A stretch of DNA of 57,879 nt from an uncultured beta proteobacterium (GCA_903893565.1 CAITMU010000033.1:1-57879), one strand, 5' to 3'. Numbered from the stretch's first letter, positions 19,777 to 30,074 are shown. The notes: generated by a model from the sequence alone, not told the origin. Made by a program: numbers and translations.

Positions 19777-20379
19777 ATGAGTCATCCTAGCGTTCAATAT
19801 TTGGCTTCTGCCCATCGGGTAGAGGAGTTTTTACCCGATGTGGGGCGCGAAGTCGCCTTTGCCGGGCGTTCCAATGCGGGCAAGTCGAGTGCCATTAATG
19901 CGTTAGCCGTTAAGCATCGCTTGGCCTTTGTTAGCAAAACGCCTGGGCGCACACAGACGATTAATTTTTTTAGTGTGGGCAAAGAGCGCCGTTGGGTCGA
20001 TTTGCCAGGTTATGGCTATGCGAAGGTCTCAAAAACGGAAAGGGCTTACTGGGGAGAATTAATCAGTCAGTATTTGAGTACAAGAAACTCATTAATGGGC
20101 TTGATTTTATTGGCAGATTCCCGCCATGGACTAAAACCCTTAGACTGGCAGCTCATTGATTGGTTTAAGCCAACGCGCCGGCCGGTACATGTATTGCTGA
20201 CCAAGGTCGATAAATTAAGTCAAAGTCAGGCCTCAATTATTTTAAGGCAAGTAAATCAAGAGCTTATGAAGGGTTATCCGCAGTGCAGTGCGCAATTATT
20301 TTCCGCTACTGCGAATAAGGGCGTTAATGAGGCGAATACTCGGGTGGCACAGTGGTTAGAGGCCGAAGAGCTGGTTTAG
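19777..20379 (+). CDS. engB: Ribosome-biogenesis GTPase EngB (YihA/YsxC)
   Basis: EngB is an essential small GTPase that helps assemble the large ribosomal subunit and has been linked to division. The 200-residue protein has G1 GRSNAGKSS at 30-38, a switch-region TPGRTQTINFF near 55-65, G3 DLPGYG at 75-80, G4 TKVD at 142-145 and G5-like SATA near 181. An AAGGT ribosome site precedes the ATG. It is alone on its transcript, divergent from cytochrome c4 and followed by a 316-bp gap holding a candidate minus-strand RNA. Confidence 0.94.
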   Translation: MSHPSVQYLASAHRVEEFLPDVGREVAFAGRSNAGKSSAINALAVKHRLAFVSKTPGRTQTINFFSVGKERRWVDLPGYGYAKVSKTERAYWGELISQYLSTRNSLMGLILLADSRHGLKPLDWQLIDWFKPTRRPVHVLLTKVDKLSQSQASIILRQVNQELMKGYPQCSAQLFSATANKGVNEANTRVAQWLEAEELV

Positions 20380-20392
20380 GGTAAGGTGAAAT

Positions 20393-20425
20393 AAAAAGCC
20401 CCCGGTAAGGGCAATCACCGGGGGC
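20393..20425 (-). terminator. Rho-independent terminator read on the minus strand
   Basis: A perfect 9-bp GC stem (20398-20406 with 20417-20425, GCCCCCGGT/ACCGGGGGC) is followed on the minus strand by a U-run (CTTTTTAT). On the plus strand the same stem is followed by CAAAAG with no U-run, so it is oriented to stop leftward transcription rather than engB. No minus-strand protein gene ends here. Confidence 0.7.
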
Positions 20426-20562
20426 AAAAGTGTCTTTGAAAGCCTTATTGGCATACGAACCTTCATATTTCAGGCCAAAGGCATTTAACCTAGGGTATGA
20501 AAGGCTAAAGACACAACCTACGTAGGGAGTCGACGCAGGAGACGAAAAAGACATCGTCTACT
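20393..20562 (-). ncRNA. Candidate structured small RNA between engB and hemB
   Basis: On the minus strand this interval folds into a series of helices ending at an intrinsic terminator. In RNA order they are: a 6-bp hairpin (20554-20559 with 20540-20545); a 6-bp hairpin (20534-20539 with 20517-20522); a long interrupted hairpin built from 8 bp (20507-20514 with 20430-20437), 6 bp (20501-20506 with 20441-20446) and 5 bp (20495-20499 with 20452-20456); then the terminator. One pair in the second hairpin is G-U on the minus strand but would be A-C on the plus strand, which favours minus transcription. TATAAA-like (20573-20578) and TATAGA-like (20562-20567) hexamers lie at the 5' end, without a clear -35. 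The length of about 170 nt would suit a 6S-like RNA, but I cannot match it to a named family. Confidence 0.55.
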
Positions 20563-20632
20563 CTATATGATGTTTATAATGAACAAAAGTTCCCATTGGG
20601 TCTTCTTTTTTGACAACATCTGGGTCTACTGA

Positions 20633-21709
<1,077 letters not shown>

Positions 21710-21759
21710 CAGTCATCGACAATTCGTCGGGTAGCCTAATGCCCATCGGGATCATTGCT

Positions 21760-21797
21760 GGTGAAACGAGGATTTCACCCTAAGGATGTCTTTAGGG
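21760..21797. terminator. Overlapping hairpins between convergent hemB and mrcA
   Basis: Two mutually exclusive stems: GGTGAAA/TTTCACC (21760-21779, 7 bp) and CCCTAA/TTAGGG (21778-21797, 6 bp), the second covering the mrcA stop codon. They share two bases, so only one can form at a time. The U-tracts are poor. The position between convergent genes suggests a transcript-end structure. Confidence 0.35.
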
Positions 21798-24047
21798 TTT
21801 GCGAAGAGCCTCGTTGGGTGGGGCGCTCAATGGGGACTCTGAGTCGGGGGCGGAAGAAAACTCTTGAAAATAAAGCTCTCCATTCGTTTGTATGATTCCT
21901 GGAGGCATTTCTAAAGGTTCTTCGCGCATGCCGCTTAAGGCGGTGGCCATATATTGAATCCATATGGGCAGTGCTACGGAAGCACCGGTTTCGTTGTGTC
22001 CTAGGGTTTGTGGTTGATCGTAGCCGAGCCAAGTGATCGTCACGACATTAGAATTATAGCCACAAAACCAGCCATCGAGAAAATCATTGGTGGTGCCGGT
22101 TTTACCCCCAAGGTCGCCTCGTCCCAAGGATTTGGCGGCGGCCCCCGTGCCGGCTCGAATGACATCTCGCATCATACTGCTCATGACATAGGCATTACGT
22201 GCATCGATGGCTCGTTCAGCCTCTAGATTGGCGCGCACCGGCTTTTCTTCGAACAAAACTTTGCCGTGATTGTCTTCAATGCGCGAAATCAAATAAGGAT
22301 TGATGCGAAACCCACCATTAGCAAAAACAGAGTATCCCACTAACATTTGCAAAGGAGTGGCCGATCCGGCGCCTAGCGCCATGGTAAGGTAGGGAGGATG
22401 AAGCTTGGCGTCAAAGCCAAATTTGGTGATGTAGTCTTGGGCGTATTGGGTGCCAATAGACTGAAGAATACGAATAGAGACTAAGTTTTTTGAATGTATG
22501 AGAGCGGTGCGCATGGAAATAGGGCCTTCATACGTGCCTTCAAAATTTTTGGGCTCCCAGGGCTCGCTTCCCGTTTCGCCAGAACTTAACTGAAGTGGTG
22601 CATCATTGAAAATACTAGCCGGGCTAATACCTTTTTCTAGTGCGGCGGAATAGATAAAGGGTTTGAAGCTGGAGCCGGGTTGACGTAGGGCTTGCGTGGT
22701 ATGGTTGTATTGCGTGCGTTTGAAATCAAAGCCTCCGACCAGAGCGAGGATGGCTCCATCTTTGGGATCGGCTGAGACGATAGTGGATTCGACTAAGGGC
22801 ATTTGGGTGATCGCCCAACGCTTTTTGTCGTCGAGTTGTACCCGGATAATTGCGCCTCGACGTATACGGCGATTTGTACTGGCTTTACTGTCGAGTGCGG
22901 AAGCCGCAAAAATTAATCCACCCTCATAAAGATCAATCCAGCCGCCTCGTCGATAGGCTCTGATGTGCTTAGGGTTGGCCTCGACGACGACCGCGGCGTG
23001 TATTTCGTCACTATCTGCATGCTCTTGTAAGGCCTCTTCTAAGTCTTCTTCAGTATAGTCGGCATTAAGATCGACAAACCCTTCGGGGCCACGGTAACCA
23101 TGTCGGCGGTCGTAACTTTGTACGCCTTTACGTAGTGCCTCGTAGGCAGCTGTTTGGTTACGCACACGGATCGTCGTGTAGACGTTCAGGCCCATCACAT
23201 AGGCGGCTTCGTGGTACTGTTCCACTAACTTTTGGCGAACCATTTCGGCAATATACTCGGCGTGGGTGGCGAACTCCTTGATTTCGTTTTTAGTCCTCAA
23301 GGGTAATTGCACAGCGGCTTGTTCCTGATCGGTGCTAATAGAGCCCATTTCTCGCATGCGACGCAAAACATATTGCTGGCGAAGTTTGGCTCTGCTGGGA
23401 TTGACCACAGGATTAAAGCTCGAGGGTGCTTTGGGTAAGCCGGCCAGAACAGCAATTTCTGCGAGTGACAGTTCGTTTAACGGTTTGCCAAAATACGTCC
23501 GGCTAGCCGCGGCAAAACCATAGGCGCGTTGGCCTAAATAAATTTGATTGATATAAAGCTCTAGAATTTGGGCTTTATTTAAATTAGCCTCAATTTTAAA
23601 AGCGAGTAATATTTCATTTAACTTTCGGGTGAGGGTTTTTTCTCGCGAAAGAAAAAAATTACGTGCAACCTGCATGGTGATGGTGGAAGCCCCTTGACGG
23701 GCACCAGCGGAGATAAAGTTGGCTAAGGCAGCACGGGCTAAGCCAATGTAATCCACCCCATTGTGTTGGTAAAACCGCTCATCTTCTGCCGCCAAAATGG
23801 CATCTACCATGGCTTTTGGTACCTGATTGATGGCCACGACATCCCGTCGTTCTTCGCCAAACTCACCGATCAAGAGGCCTTCTGCACTATAAATGCGAAG
23901 TGGTATTTTGGGTTTGTAATCGGTCAGGGATTCAAGCGAGGGGAGTGTTGGCCACACCATGGTTGCAATAAAGCCCACGAATAGAGTCGCGGCAAGACCA
24001 CCCGCGAAGATGACAAACAAAGGGTAAAGGATCCAACGGGGAAACAT
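21792..24047 (-). CDS. mrcA: Penicillin-binding protein 1A
   Basis: PBP1A is the bifunctional class A enzyme that polymerises and cross-links peptidoglycan in the periplasm. The 751-residue protein has one N-terminal membrane anchor (about residues 8-30) and a glycosyltransferase domain with the catalytic Glu in AAEDERFYQHNGVD near 87-99 and GASTITMQVARN at 119-130. An OB-like insert follows. The transpeptidase has SSFK at 459-462, SKN at 519-521 and KTGT at 649-652. It is divergent from pilM, the usual Burkholderiales and Pseudomonas arrangement. All catalytic motifs are intact. Confidence 0.95.
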   Translation of the reverse strand: MFPRWILYPLFVIFAGGLAATLFVGFIATMVWPTLPSLESLTDYKPKIPLRIYSAEGLLIGEFGEERRDVVAINQVPKAMVDAILAAEDERFYQHNGVDYIGLARAALANFISAGARQGASTITMQVARNFFLSREKTLTRKLNEILLAFKIEANLNKAQILELYINQIYLGQRAYGFAAASRTYFGKPLNELSLAEIAVLAGLPKAPSSFNPVVNPSRAKLRQQYVLRRMREMGSISTDQEQAAVQLPLRTKNEIKEFATHAEYIAEMVRQKLVEQYHEAAYVMGLNVYTTIRVRNQTAAYEALRKGVQSYDRRHGYRGPEGFVDLNADYTEEDLEEALQEHADSDEIHAAVVVEANPKHIRAYRRGGWIDLYEGGLIFAASALDSKASTNRRIRRGAIIRVQLDDKKRWAITQMPLVESTIVSADPKDGAILALVGGFDFKRTQYNHTTQALRQPGSSFKPFIYSAALEKGISPASIFNDAPLQLSSGETGSEPWEPKNFEGTYEGPISMRTALIHSKNLVSIRILQSIGTQYAQDYITKFGFDAKLHPPYLTMALGAGSATPLQMLVGYSVFANGGFRINPYLISRIEDNHGKVLFEEKPVRANLEAERAIDARNAYVMSSMMRDVIRAGTGAAAKSLGRGDLGGKTGTTNDFLDGWFCGYNSNVVTITWLGYDQPQTLGHNETGASVALPIWIQYMATALSGMREEPLEMPPGIIQTNGELYFQEFSSAPDSESPLSAPPNEALRKP

Positions 24048-24440
24048 GATGTATGGGCTTCTTTTTAGGATTCAATAAAAAAATGAAAAAAATGTAAGGC
24101 ACCGCTAACCCGAAGGCGAGCTAAAGGAATCCAGAAGTGGAAATAAAAAAAGGTGATGGTTCGAACTCTCAAGGACTTTATCAGGGGGGAAAAAATAAAA
24201 CCATTATAAGTCATGTATTTGATTAAATTTTACTTCAGCGTGAGCACTGGCCTGGGTCGGTGCCTAATCGGCATCAGTAAGCGAGGGTTAAGGACGTGAA
24301 AAGTGGGTTGGCAGGAGCCCAAGGGGTACACCTGGTTTGTGGGGGTAGATTGTTGGATAAAAAAGTAGGACAATGCAAATTGTAAAGAATTATTAACAAC
24401 AATTTTTGATTTTCCTAACATTATACCAACCCGTTTTTTC
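24048..24440. other. Divergent intergenic region mrcA-pilM
   Basis: 393 bp without a gene. On the minus strand a perfect TATAAT (24203-24208) lies about 155 bp upstream of mrcA, but no convincing -35 is placed 16-18 bp before it. On the plus strand the pil promoter candidate lies at 24393-24421. The centre (24230-24350) has mixed composition and no open frame that I trust. Confidence 0.4.
24393..24421 (+). promoter_or_regulatory. Candidate promoter of the pilMNOPQ operon
   Basis: TTAACA (24393-24398) and TAACAT (24416-24421) are spaced by exactly 17 bp, giving a start near 24428. This places transcription just ahead of the first possible pilM start (24441), which argues mildly for a pilM start further downstream. 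Confidence 0.4.
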
Positions 24441-25589
24441 ATGCCAATTGAGCTTATGCCCCCAAAACTATTGAGTCCGGCCATAAGCCAATGGATAGCG
24501 TTGGGCGTAAGAGCCTTATCTCGTGCCATTGAAATAAAAAACCCTCCTATGATTGGGCTCGACATAGGATCCTCTTCTATCAAAATGGTGGTTTTAGAAA
24601 AAAAAGGACCTCGGGAATTTCAACTAGAGCGCTACGTTATTGAACCATTACCCGAAGGGGCGGTGACCGAGGGCAATATTAACGAATTGTCGATCGTGAG
24701 TGACCGAATTAAAAGGGCCTATCAACGTTTAGGCAGTGGATTAAAGTCCGTGGCGATTGCATTACCGTTTTCAGATGTTATTACTAAAAGAACGCTATTT
24801 TCAAACATATTAAAAGAAGAACAAATAGAACAGCAAATCCCTCTCGAGGTGGGTCAATATATTCCCTTTCCACTAGAGGAATCGAATTTTGACTTTCAGG
24901 TGTTAGGCCCCAGCCGAGACAGTCCGGAGGATGTTGATGTCATGATAGCGGCGGCGCGTCGGGAGAAGCTCGAAGACCGTGTTGCTGCGGTAGAGGCCGC
25001 CGGGCTTAAGGCGCTGGTTGTGGATGTGGATTTATTTGCCTTGCAAAGTATTTATGCGCTGACAAAACCCATCGATGAAAAAACAAACTGGGGAGAGGTC
25101 GAAAATATAGCCCTAGTGAAAGTAGGCGCTTGGCGAATGTCTATCCATATTATTCGTGAAGGATTTTCAATTTACCAGCGCGAACAACCCTTTGGAGGGG
25201 CGCAGCTGACTCAAGAAATACAATCCTATTTTGAACTGCCGGAAGCGAAGGCCGAATCGGCCAAACGAGATGGCACCTTGCCCGAGAGCTATGTAAACAA
25301 AATATTGATGCCTTTTTTACAAAATCTGGGGGAAGAGGTGGCCCGATCCATCCAGTATTTTTACTCTACGAGTGAATACAATCAAGTTCACTCAATCGTG
25401 CTCGTTGGCGGGTGCGCAGCCTTGGCGCAAGCGGCCAGCGTTGTGCAAACACAAACCATGATCCCTACCTCTGTTGCTAAAGTCTTTAATGCGCTTACCG
25501 TATCCGATAAAGTGCCAGTACATACCCTGAACCGGGATGCCTCATCATTGTTCGTAGCCTGTGGTTTAGCGCTCAGAGGGTTTGATTAA
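24441..25589 (+). CDS. pilM: Type IV pilus assembly protein PilM
   Basis: PilM is an actin-like cytoplasmic ATP-binding protein that anchors the PilN-PilO inner-membrane subcomplex. The core starts MIGLDIGSSSIKMVVLE, the phosphate-1 motif of the family, and ends with the VLVGGCAAL ATPase segment near residue 318. The start is unclear. ATG 24441 gives 382 residues and has no ribosome site; ATG 24456 follows a weak TGAG; TTG 24501 would give about 362 residues, nearest the family norm. It is the first gene of an unbroken pilMNOPQ run, and its stop overlaps the pilN ATG (TAATG). Confidence 0.88.
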   Translation: MPIELMPPKLLSPAISQWIALGVRALSRAIEIKNPPMIGLDIGSSSIKMVVLEKKGPREFQLERYVIEPLPEGAVTEGNINELSIVSDRIKRAYQRLGSGLKSVAIALPFSDVITKRTLFSNILKEEQIEQQIPLEVGQYIPFPLEESNFDFQVLGPSRDSPEDVDVMIAAARREKLEDRVAAVEAAGLKALVVDVDLFALQSIYALTKPIDEKTNWGEVENIALVKVGAWRMSIHIIREGFSIYQREQPFGGAQLTQEIQSYFELPEAKAESAKRDGTLPESYVNKILMPFLQNLGEEVARSIQYFYSTSEYNQVHSIVLVGGCAALAQAASVVQTQTMIPTSVAKVFNALTVSDKVPVHTLNRDASSLFVACGLALRGFD

Positions 25590-26176
25590 TGTGGCATGTC
25601 AACTTACTGCCTCATCGGGAGCATAAACGACAAAAATATCAAAGACAGTATTTAATATTGCTAGGCCTCGTTGCCTTGTTAAGCGTGTCGTTAGCTTGTG
25701 GCGTATACGAGTACCTAGACAGTAGTTTAGTTAAGAAAAAAAATCGTAATGTATTTATGAATGAAAAAATAGAACTATTGAATAAGCAAATTGCAGACAT
25801 CCTGCAATTGAAAGAGCAAACCAATGCCTTGTTAGAACGAAAACAAGTGGTAGAAAGACTGCAAAGTACTCGATCAGAGACGGTCTACATCCTCGATCAG
25901 TTAGTGCGCCTGATGCCAGAGGGCTTGTATTTGAAATCGGTCAAGCAAGAAGGCCAAAAAATTACCATTATCGGATTGACGCAATCACAAGCACGCGTTT
26001 CGGCGTTGATGCGTAACTTTGAAAAAGCAGAAAAAATTGGGCAACCGGCATTAGTGGAAATCAAAGCGATTCCTAACGGTAACGGACGGGAAAGTGAGTT
26101 CACGCTGACGGTGATGATTTTGCGGGAAAAATCGCAAAAAACACAAAATAAATTAACCGATTCAAAGCAAGGTTAA
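25589..26176 (+). CDS. pilN: Type IV pilus assembly protein PilN
   Basis: PilN is a bitopic inner-membrane protein. Its short cytoplasmic N-terminus binds PilM, and its periplasmic domain pairs with PilO. The 195-residue product starts with WHVNLLPHREHKR, containing the conserved INLLP-type PilM-binding peptide. A membrane helix (about residues 22-42) follows, then a coiled-coil stretch (KIELLNKQIADILQLKEQ), then a small alpha/beta periplasmic domain. It overlaps pilM by one base and is 6 bp from pilO. Confidence 0.93.
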   Translation: MWHVNLLPHREHKRQKYQRQYLILLGLVALLSVSLACGVYEYLDSSLVKKKNRNVFMNEKIELLNKQIADILQLKEQTNALLERKQVVERLQSTRSETVYILDQLVRLMPEGLYLKSVKQEGQKITIIGLTQSQARVSALMRNFEKAEKIGQPALVEIKAIPNGNGRESEFTLTVMILREKSQKTQNKLTDSKQG

Positions 26177-26182
26177 TGCGCC

Positions 26183-26833
26183 ATGCATTGGGAAGAAATA
26201 AAGGCCTTAGACCCGAAAAAAATAAGTTCATGGCCCCGATCGATACAATTAGGCCTGCTAATACTGTTTGCTGTGGTTATATGGACAGGAGCGTATTTTT
26301 GGGTTTGGCAAGATCAGTGGGCTCAAATTGAGGTAGAGCAAAATAAAACAGATGAACTCAAGGGAATATTTCTTGAAAAGAAAAAATTGGCTATCAATTT
26401 GCCGGCCTACAAAAAACAACTCAACGATATTGAGCTGCAATTTGGTGCCCTGTTACGTCAATTACCGGGCAAGTCGGAGATGGATGCTCTTCTTAGTGAC
26501 ATAAACCAGGCCGGTATTAGTCGAGGATTGCAATTTGAACTTTTCAAACCCGCCAACACTGAAATATTGCAAGAATTTTATGCAGAATTGCCTATTACTT
26601 TAAGACTGACGGGCAATTATCATGATATCGGCGGATTTGCAGAAGATATCGGCAAGCTCTCAAGAATCGTAACGCTTAACGATATTTATTTGATCAATGT
26701 AAGCTCGGGAAAAGATCGAATAGTGTTCGAGGCCAATGCGGTTACTTACCGATATTTAGATGAGGCTGAAATTGTTTTACGAAGAAAACAAGAAGCATTA
26801 GCCAAGGCAAAAGCCAAAGGGAAGGGCTCGTGA
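26183..26833 (+). CDS. pilO: Type IV pilus assembly protein PilO
   Basis: PilO forms the inner-membrane alignment complex with PilN and PilP. The 216-residue protein has a transmembrane helix at about residues 24-45 (LGLLILFAVVIWTGAYFWVW), a coiled coil (residues about 50-85) and a ferredoxin-like periplasmic fold containing LPGKSEMDALLSDINQAG and a FELFKP segment, both usual for PilO. The C-terminus is lysine/alanine-rich (KAKAKGKGS). Its stop overlaps the pilP GTG start by 4 nt (GTGA). Confidence 0.93.
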   Translation: MHWEEIKALDPKKISSWPRSIQLGLLILFAVVIWTGAYFWVWQDQWAQIEVEQNKTDELKGIFLEKKKLAINLPAYKKQLNDIELQFGALLRQLPGKSEMDALLSDINQAGISRGLQFELFKPANTEILQEFYAELPITLRLTGNYHDIGGFAEDIGKLSRIVTLNDIYLINVSSGKDRIVFEANAVTYRYLDEAEIVLRRKQEALAKAKAKGKGS

Positions 26834-27345
26834 AAGCGATTATCACGCTCCTACTTTTCATGACCGGGATACTCAGTGCTTGCTCGACGACGGATAATGA
26901 GGATCTAGTGCGTTTTGTGAGTGAATCCAACAATATTACCCACAGTCCTATAGCGCCATTACCCTTAGTGGCGCCTTATGTGCCTAACCGTTATTTGGCC
27001 TTTTCTTTAGTGGACCCATTTAAACCCCGAGCATTGGGCTTACCCCCGCCTTACCTGCAAGGGGTAGCTAGCGGAAAAAATCAAAATCGACGACGTGAGC
27101 CTCTAGAAAACTACCCGATTGAATCGCTAAAAATGGTCGGTGTTATTAAGCAAAAAGAGATTTTTGCCTATGTGAAAACGCCCGATAACAATTTTTTTCT
27201 GGTCAAACGAGGCGGTTACCTTGGAAAAAATTATGGCCATATCCTACAAGTGACTGAAACCGCGATCAAATTCAAAGAGTGGGTTGAAGACAATAACGGC
27301 AATTGGGAAGAGCAAGCCAAACAATTGTTGCTGGAAGAAGAATGA
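26830..27345 (+). CDS. pilP: Pilus assembly lipoprotein PilP
   Basis: PilP is an inner-membrane lipoprotein linking PilN-PilO to the PilQ secretin. The 171-residue precursor begins at GTG 26830, overlapping pilO by 4 nt, and has a lipobox LSAC with the acylated cysteine at residue 18. The C-terminal beta domain includes YPIESLKMVGVIKQKEIFAY and the conserved VKRGGYLGKNYG segment. A GGAGA ribosome site and 13 bp separate it from pilQ. Confidence 0.93.
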   Translation: MKAIITLLLFMTGILSACSTTDNEDLVRFVSESNNITHSPIAPLPLVAPYVPNRYLAFSLVDPFKPRALGLPPPYLQGVASGKNQNRRREPLENYPIESLKMVGVIKQKEIFAYVKTPDNNFFLVKRGGYLGKNYGHILQVTETAIKFKEWVEDNNGNWEEQAKQLLLEEE

Positions 27346-27358
27346 ATAGGAGAAAAAG

Positions 27359-29437
27359 ATGATATTAAAAACCCCTGGCTCTCGATTATTGAAATTAGGG
27401 GCGATCGTTTTTTTTATGCTCTTTGGTGTGGCACATGTAGCCTATTCACAAAATCGTATAGAAAAACTGACTGTGTTGCCTGCCGTTGCTGGTGCGGTGC
27501 AAGTGCAAGTGGAATTTAAAGAGCCTAGGATCGATATCCCTTCAGGGTTTTTATTAAATCAGCCCCCAAGGCTGGTATTTGATTTTAATAACACGACCAA
27601 TGGTTTAGGAAAACGACAAATTGACGTATCGGAGCGACAATTAAAGCGAGTCAATATAGTAGAAGCTGAGAAAAAAATCCGTTTGGTATTGGAGTTGACC
27701 AAAGCCCAGCCTTATCAACTGCGTCAAGAAGGTAAGAGTGTTTTTATTAGCTTGCTGCCTCAAGAACTCGCTGCAACGGGAGCGCCGGTTGCAACACCGG
27801 TTTTTGCCGATAACGAGGCCCAAGATCAGCGTAACCATTCTCTAAAGACGCTGGAGTTTCATCGAGGGCAAGATGGCCAAGGGCGTATTGAAATTGAACT
27901 TTCTGACCCGCAGGTGGCCATTGATATGCAAAAACAAGGGCAAAACCTCGTGGTGGACATGTTAAACACACAAATCCCCATCGCGTTGATGAAACAGTAT
28001 GACGTGATTGACTTCGCCACCCCAGTGGAGCGGATCGAGACGTCTCACGAAAAAAATAAAGCAAGGTTGGTGATCCACTCGAAAGGGCCTTGGGAGCACT
28101 TGGCTTATCAAACGCAGAACCGATTAGTCATTGATATTAAAAAACTCATAGAAGAGCCCAATCAATTAGTACAGGCAGGTTATTCGGGTGAAAAACTGAG
28201 TCTTAATTTTCAGAACGTCGAGGTGCGTGCCGTGTTGCAAGTGCTGGCGGACTTTACGGGTCTGAATATTATTACGAGTGAATCGGTGAAGGGAAACCTC
28301 ACCTTGCGTTTAAAAGAGGTGCCGTGGGATCAGGCGTTAGATATTATTTTACGCAGCAAAGGGTTAGATAAACGAAAAGAGGGTACGGTGGTCTGGATTG
28401 CACCACGCGAAGAGTTGACGGGGCGAGAAAAACAGACTTTACAGGAGCGCGCCCAGTTGGCTGAACTGGAGCCCTTACAGACGCAAAGTTTTCAGCTCAA
28501 TTATCATAAAGCCTTGGATGTGATGACTTTGCTTAAAAATCCTAATCAGAGTTTTTTATCCAAGCGCGGAAGTGTTGTGATTGATGTTCGGACGAATCAA
28601 GTTTTTGTACAAGAAACCCAAAGTCGCCTGCAAGATATCCAACGTCTGGTGCAAAGTGTGGATGTGCCTGTACGCCAAGTCATGATTGAGTCACGGATTG
28701 TGGAGGCTAATGACAATTTTTCTCGTACCTTGGGCGCGCGCCTGGCTGTCAATGCATTGAATGCTGGGACGGCCTTGGGGGGCAGTTTAAACGGTACAGC
28801 CGCCGCGGCTGGGGTCACCAATGTGGCCAATGCGGGATTATCGGATTTTACCAACGTCAGTTTGCCTGCCAGTGGTTCGGCGGGCTTATTTTCAATGTTG
28901 TTATTTAATCAAAGTAAGTCAAGGTTTTTAGGCATGGAAATATCGGCTTTGCAAGCCGATGGCAAGGGTAAGATTGTTTCCAGTCCGAGAGTCATTACCG
29001 CGAATCAAAGCGAAGCGTTGATTGAACAAGGCACGGAAATCCCCTACCAAGCCGCCACCTCGAGTGGTGCGACCAGTGTATCGTTTAAAAAAGCCACTTT
29101 GGCTATGCGGGTAACGCCTCAAATTACTCCGGATGATCATGTGATCATGACCTTAAAAATAAACAAAGATTCCGTGTCAACTTCCACCATCACCACCCCA
29201 CCGGCTATCGATACCAAGCAAATTACCACCCAAGTATTGGTGGAAAATGGGGGTACTGTAGTGATCGGTGGAATTTATCAGCAGAATGACCAATTAAGTG
29301 GGAGTAAAGTGCCCGGGTTGGGCGATATTCCTTATTTGGGACAATTATTTAAACAAACCAGTAAATCGAATACCCGTTCGGAATTGCTCGTATTTATTAC
29401 CCCTAAAATATTGAAAGAAAATTTGAATTTGCGATAG
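27359..29437 (+). CDS. pilQ: Type IV pilus secretin PilQ
   Basis: PilQ forms the outer-membrane channel for the pilus fibre. The 692-residue precursor has a signal peptide ending AYSQN near residue 31. It has AMIN-type domains (LVFDFNNTTNG and LVIDIKK regions) and an STN/N0 domain starting SLNFQNVEVRAVLQVLADF near 280. A secretin_N domain follows, then the C-terminal secretin with VSVKKATL-like VSFKKATLAMRVTPQ, VLVENGGTVVIGGIY and VPGLGDIPYLGQLFK. All secretin parts are present. pilM-Q together provide the trans-envelope alignment complex; the motor and pilin genes are outside the window. Confidence 0.95.
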   Translation: MILKTPGSRLLKLGAIVFFMLFGVAHVAYSQNRIEKLTVLPAVAGAVQVQVEFKEPRIDIPSGFLLNQPPRLVFDFNNTTNGLGKRQIDVSERQLKRVNIVEAEKKIRLVLELTKAQPYQLRQEGKSVFISLLPQELAATGAPVATPVFADNEAQDQRNHSLKTLEFHRGQDGQGRIEIELSDPQVAIDMQKQGQNLVVDMLNTQIPIALMKQYDVIDFATPVERIETSHEKNKARLVIHSKGPWEHLAYQTQNRLVIDIKKLIEEPNQLVQAGYSGEKLSLNFQNVEVRAVLQVLADFTGLNIITSESVKGNLTLRLKEVPWDQALDIILRSKGLDKRKEGTVVWIAPREELTGREKQTLQERAQLAELEPLQTQSFQLNYHKALDVMTLLKNPNQSFLSKRGSVVIDVRTNQVFVQETQSRLQDIQRLVQSVDVPVRQVMIESRIVEANDNFSRTLGARLAVNALNAGTALGGSLNGTAAAAGVTNVANAGLSDFTNVSLPASGSAGLFSMLLFNQSKSRFLGMEISALQADGKGKIVSSPRVITANQSEALIEQGTEIPYQAATSSGATSVSFKKATLAMRVTPQITPDDHVIMTLKINKDSVSTSTITTPPAIDTKQITTQVLVENGGTVVIGGIYQQNDQLSGSKVPGLGDIPYLGQLFKQTSKSNTRSELLVFITPKILKENLNLR

Positions 29438-29501
29438 TTTCTTATCCAGGCAGGTGCAGCCTAAATTGGCCAATTGCCGCTAATTTAGTTAGTATTCGTG
29501 C

Positions 29502-30074
29502 ATGCAAAGTGAAAGTAAAGTCCCGCCAACGAATTCAAAACCCCATCATATTATTTTGGTGGGCTTAATGGGCGCAGGTAAAACATCCGTTGGTAAAACC
29601 TTAGCCCGATTAATGGGCAAGTCATTTTGTGATTCTGATCAAGAAATAGAACGTTTGACGGGGGTAAAAATCCCCTTGATCTTTGAAATTGAAGGTGAAT
29701 CGGGGTTTCGGCTTCGTGAGACCAAGGTTTTGGCGGAGTTACTGGATAAAGAGGCCATGGTGCTGGCGACCGGGGGTGGGGCCATATTAGCGCAAGAGAA
29801 CCGAGAAAGAATGTCTTCAGCGGGCATCGTCATTTATTTGCGTGCTCCTGTGAGTGCCTTGGTTAAGCGAACCCGTCGTGACCCCAATCGACCTTTGTTG
29901 CAGGGGGTTGATCCCAAGGAAAAGCTGACACGTTTATTTGAGCAACGAGATCCTTTGTATCGAGAAATCGCGCATATTGTGGTCGATACGGCAGATCAAA
30001 GTGTGCGTTTACTGGCGAGCCAAATCCAAAGCTTATTGGAGGGGCCACAAGAAAATGGAATGGTTTTAAAATAA
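29502..30074 (+). CDS. aroK: Shikimate kinase
   Basis: AroK phosphorylates shikimate for chorismate and aromatic amino-acid synthesis. The 190-residue P-loop kinase has GLMGAGKTSV at 21-30, the shikimate-binding FCDSDQEIERLTG, GFRLRETKVL, TGGGAIL and the lid-region RPLL. An N-terminal extension of about 15 residues precedes the fold. It follows pilQ after 64 bp and precedes aroB by 12 bp, the common pilQ-aroK-aroB order of beta- and gammaproteobacteria. Confidence 0.95.
   Translation: MQSESKVPPTNSKPHHIILVGLMGAGKTSVGKTLARLMGKSFCDSDQEIERLTGVKIPLIFEIEGESGFRLRETKVLAELLDKEAMVLATGGGAILAQENRERMSSAGIVIYLRAPVSALVKRTRRDPNRPLLQGVDPKEKLTRLFEQRDPLYREIAHIVVDTADQSVRLLASQIQSLLEGPQENGMVLK

Noticed and set aside
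20324..20554. 76-codon minus-strand open frame across the engB-hemB gap
   Set aside because: It has no ribosome site, reads through the terminator stem into engB, and is not similar to any family I recognise; the RNA structure explains the interval better.
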